From a bacterium (lineage in GTDB: Bacteria > Zhuqueibacterota > QNDG01 > JAGLOF01): DNA of 64,000 nt. Shown here piece by piece: positions 62,218 through 64,000 of the stretch. The notes under the pieces were generated by a model, which ran no database searches, was not told the origin of the DNA, and worked only from the letters and a program-made list of their open reading frames with translations. A program made the translations under genes and the position numbers. How positions within the stretch are numbered: the first letter of the stretch is position 1; each line of letters starts with the position of its first letter. The DNA is taken from assembly GCA_016934955.1 (NCBI GenBank), contig JAFGRY010000028.1:1-64000 (forward strand). Reading direction: 5' to 3'.

Positions 62218-63801
62218 ATGGAATCCAGATTCGCCGCTGTCACAGCGGGCATTCTGCTGGCCATAATGACGCCGGCGGCCGCCGTCGCCCAGTATCCCAA
62301 TATCCGCGTCAGCCCCGAGGGCGACACCGACCCGGAAGAGGTGACCATCTCCATCAATCCGGCCGACCCCCTCAATCTCGCCGCCGGAGCGAATCTGAAC
62401 TACTACTACTATTCCCGGGACCGCGGGTACACCTGGGAACGGGGAACGCTTTCCTCCTCCATGGGGGTTCACGGCGATCCCTGTGTCATCTTCGACGGTC
62501 TCGGCATTCTCTATTTCGGGCACCTCTCGAATCCCCGGACCTATCAGTCGTCATGGCTGGACCGAATCGTCGTCCAGCGGTCCGAAACAGGAGGTGACAC
62601 CTGGGACAACGGCGTCGGTGTGGGCCTCAACGGGCTCAAGGACCAGGACAAGGAGTGGCTGATCGCCGACATCACGAACTCGCCTTATCGCCACAACATC
62701 TACATGTCCTGGACCCAGTTCGATCGGATCTGGAGCACTGATCCGGCGGACAGCTCCCGAATCATGTTCTCCCGCTCCACCGACAGCGGCGAAACCTGGA
62801 GCACATCCCGGCCGATCTCCGATCACGGCGGCAACTGTCTCGATGACGACTACACCGTTGAAGGGGCGGTCCCGGCGGTTGGCCCGGACGGCGAGGTCTA
62901 CATCGCCTGGGCCGGTCCTCTCGGGATCATGTTCGACCGCAGTTTTGACGGCGGCGTCAGCTTCGGCCGGGACATCCATGTGGCCGACCAGTATGGCGGC
63001 TGGGATCAGTACGTGCCGGGACTGCAGCGCTGCAACGGACTGCCGGTCACCGTATGCGACATCAGCGGCTCGCCCTATCGCGGCACTGTCTATGTGCTCT
63101 GGTCCGATTTCCGCAACGGCAATCCGGACATTTTCATCGCGAAATCGACGGACCGGGGCGACACCTGGAGCATCCCCAAACGAGTCAACGACGATACCGG
63201 AGCCGCCTATCAGTTCTTTCCCTGGATCAGCGTCGATCCGGTTACCGGTGTTCTCTACGTGATCTTCTACGACCGCCGCAATACCGCCGGCAGCAATACC
63301 GACGTGTATCTGGCCATATCCCGGGACGGCGGGGAAACCTTCGAGAACATCGAAATCAGCGAATCGTCATTTATGCCCAGCACAGACACGTTTTTCGGTG
63401 ACTATATCAACATCGCGGCCTACAACGGCTATGTACATCCCATCTGGACACGCATGGATTACGGCTATCTCAGCGTCTGGACGGCCGTTATCCATGATAC
63501 CGCCGCCGTCACGTACGTGAAGACCGCATCGCCGCCGGCGTCATGCGAGCTGCGCCAGAATTACCCCAACCCCTTCAATCCCTCGACGGTCATCTCCTTC
63601 TCCATGCCTCGGGGGGCGCAGGTGCGTATCTCGATACTGGACACCCGCGGCAGACTCATCGAAGAGGTGTGCAACCGCCATTTCAGTGAGGGATGCCACG
63701 AGGTGACCTGGAACGCGGCGGGCCGCAGCGCCGGGATCTACTTCTACCGCATGGAGGCGGACGGCGTTACCGCGGTACGTAAGTGTCTGCTGCTGAAGTA
63801 A
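62218..63801 (+). CDS. Secreted BNR-repeat protein with type IX sorting domain
   Basis: 527 residues from the ATG at 62218, eight bases after GGAGG. Signal peptide ends AAVAQ. Several Asp-box (BNR) repeats S-x-D-x-G-x-T-W are seen (SRDRGYTWE, SETGGDTWD, STDSGETWS, STDRGDTWS, SRDGGETFE), building a sialidase-like beta-propeller, although sialidase catalytic residues are not identified. The C-terminal 85 residues (ELRQNYPNPFNPSTVISFSM ... GIYFYRMEADG) are the type IX secretion/FlgD-like sorting domain. Confidence 0.93.
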   Translation: MESRFAAVTAGILLAIMTPAAAVAQYPNIRVSPEGDTDPEEVTISINPADPLNLAAGANLNYYYYSRDRGYTWERGTLSSSMGVHGDPCVIFDGLGILYFGHLSNPRTYQSSWLDRIVVQRSETGGDTWDNGVGVGLNGLKDQDKEWLIADITNSPYRHNIYMSWTQFDRIWSTDPADSSRIMFSRSTDSGETWSTSRPISDHGGNCLDDDYTVEGAVPAVGPDGEVYIAWAGPLGIMFDRSFDGGVSFGRDIHVADQYGGWDQYVPGLQRCNGLPVTVCDISGSPYRGTVYVLWSDFRNGNPDIFIAKSTDRGDTWSIPKRVNDDTGAAYQFFPWISVDPVTGVLYVIFYDRRNTAGSNTDVYLAISRDGGETFENIEISESSFMPSTDTFFGDYINIAAYNGYVHPIWTRMDYGYLSVWTAVIHDTAAVTYVKTASPPASCELRQNYPNPFNPSTVISFSMPRGAQVRISILDTRGRLIEEVCNRHFSEGCHEVTWNAAGRSAGIYFYRMEADGVTAVRKCLLLK

Positions 63802-64000
63802 TACATCACATAACGATCGAATGGAAAGGGTCTATGCAACAGGAGACCGGAAACAGGTGACCGGACACACCATCCGATTATATATTATCTCAATCAATGC
63901 CTGCAAAAAAAAGACATGAGCAATCGTTGCAGTGGTGAGGATATAAAGAACTGTCCTTCAGGGTGCACCGGCCTCCTGTCTCCGGCTTCCCGCCTCCGTT
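63802..64000. other. 3' end of window, no gene seen
   Basis: CAGGAGACCGGAAACAGGTG near 63840 and CTCCTGTCTCCGG near 63974 are inverse-facing copies of the CTGTCTC-like unit, so another repeat cluster probably begins here. Confidence 0.5.

Noticed and set aside
1..64000. tRNA, rRNA or insertion sequence genes
   Set aside because: Intergenic regions were read on both strands; no cloverleaf, rRNA segment or transposase was recognised.

Overview
The window is GC-rich, densely coded chromosomal DNA from a Gram-negative heterotroph. LPS genes (a Kdo transferase, a family 9 glycosyltransferase, a UDP-glucuronate decarboxylase), outer-membrane beta-barrels and many Sec, lipoprotein or Tat leaders point to a two-membrane cell. 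A secreted protein at 62218-63801 ends in an NYPNPFNPST-type C-terminal domain, the classic type IX secretion sorting domain of FCB-group bacteria. This suggests a candidate phylum of that superphylum (KSB1-, Zixibacteria- or Calditrichaeota-like). No rRNA or tRNA is present to place it more exactly.

Layout. 1-2201: the N-terminal 733 residues of a large secreted protein. 2894-4940: an exported M1-like peptidase and a cupin. 5053-11321: a sigma54 activator gene divergent from a porin-pstS-pstC-pstA-pstB operon that carries a -24/-12 promoter. 11412-16575: two exported peptidases (S9 prolyl oligopeptidase, M16C/PreP-like lipoprotein). 16951-18906: a GNAT-histone deacetylase fusion. 19212-22879: a tightly packed operon of two D-Ala-D-Ala-ligase-like ATP-grasp enzymes, a GNAT acetyltransferase and a lysine 2,3-aminomutase. 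23618-26806: an XRE regulator with a membrane partner, a nitroreductase, an M29-like peptidase and a stand-alone Cpn10-like protein. 27205-31205: a VanZ-LamG membrane protein and leuS. 31228-37029: an outer-membrane barrel, rhomboid, amidase, murI, comM and a STAS protein. 37424-43752: NfeD, slipin, a GNAT-like protein and an exported AmmeMemoRadiSam pair. 43830-49574: a STAS protein, polyprenyl synthase, apbE, UDP-sugar and LPS genes. 49571-53868: two ECF-type ATPases, a C69 peptidase and a degenerate YchF-like protein. 54354-62146: priA, a roadblock-MglA-roadblock module, two MFS transporters and an HMGL-like enzyme. 62218-63801: the type IX-sorted BNR-repeat protein.

The intergenic DNA is unusual. 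It is filled with (a) a dispersed CCAACGAAA...GAAACGAAA motif, usually as facing inverted pairs 0.2-0.35 kb apart, (b) arrays of four or five tandem heptamers, and (c) GC-rich palindromes. One repeat arm has been captured as the C-terminal tail of the GNAT-deacetylase.

The best candidates for undescribed biology are the ATP-grasp/ATP-grasp/GNAT/lysine-aminomutase operon, the sigma54-controlled phosphate-uptake operon and the intergenic repeat system.
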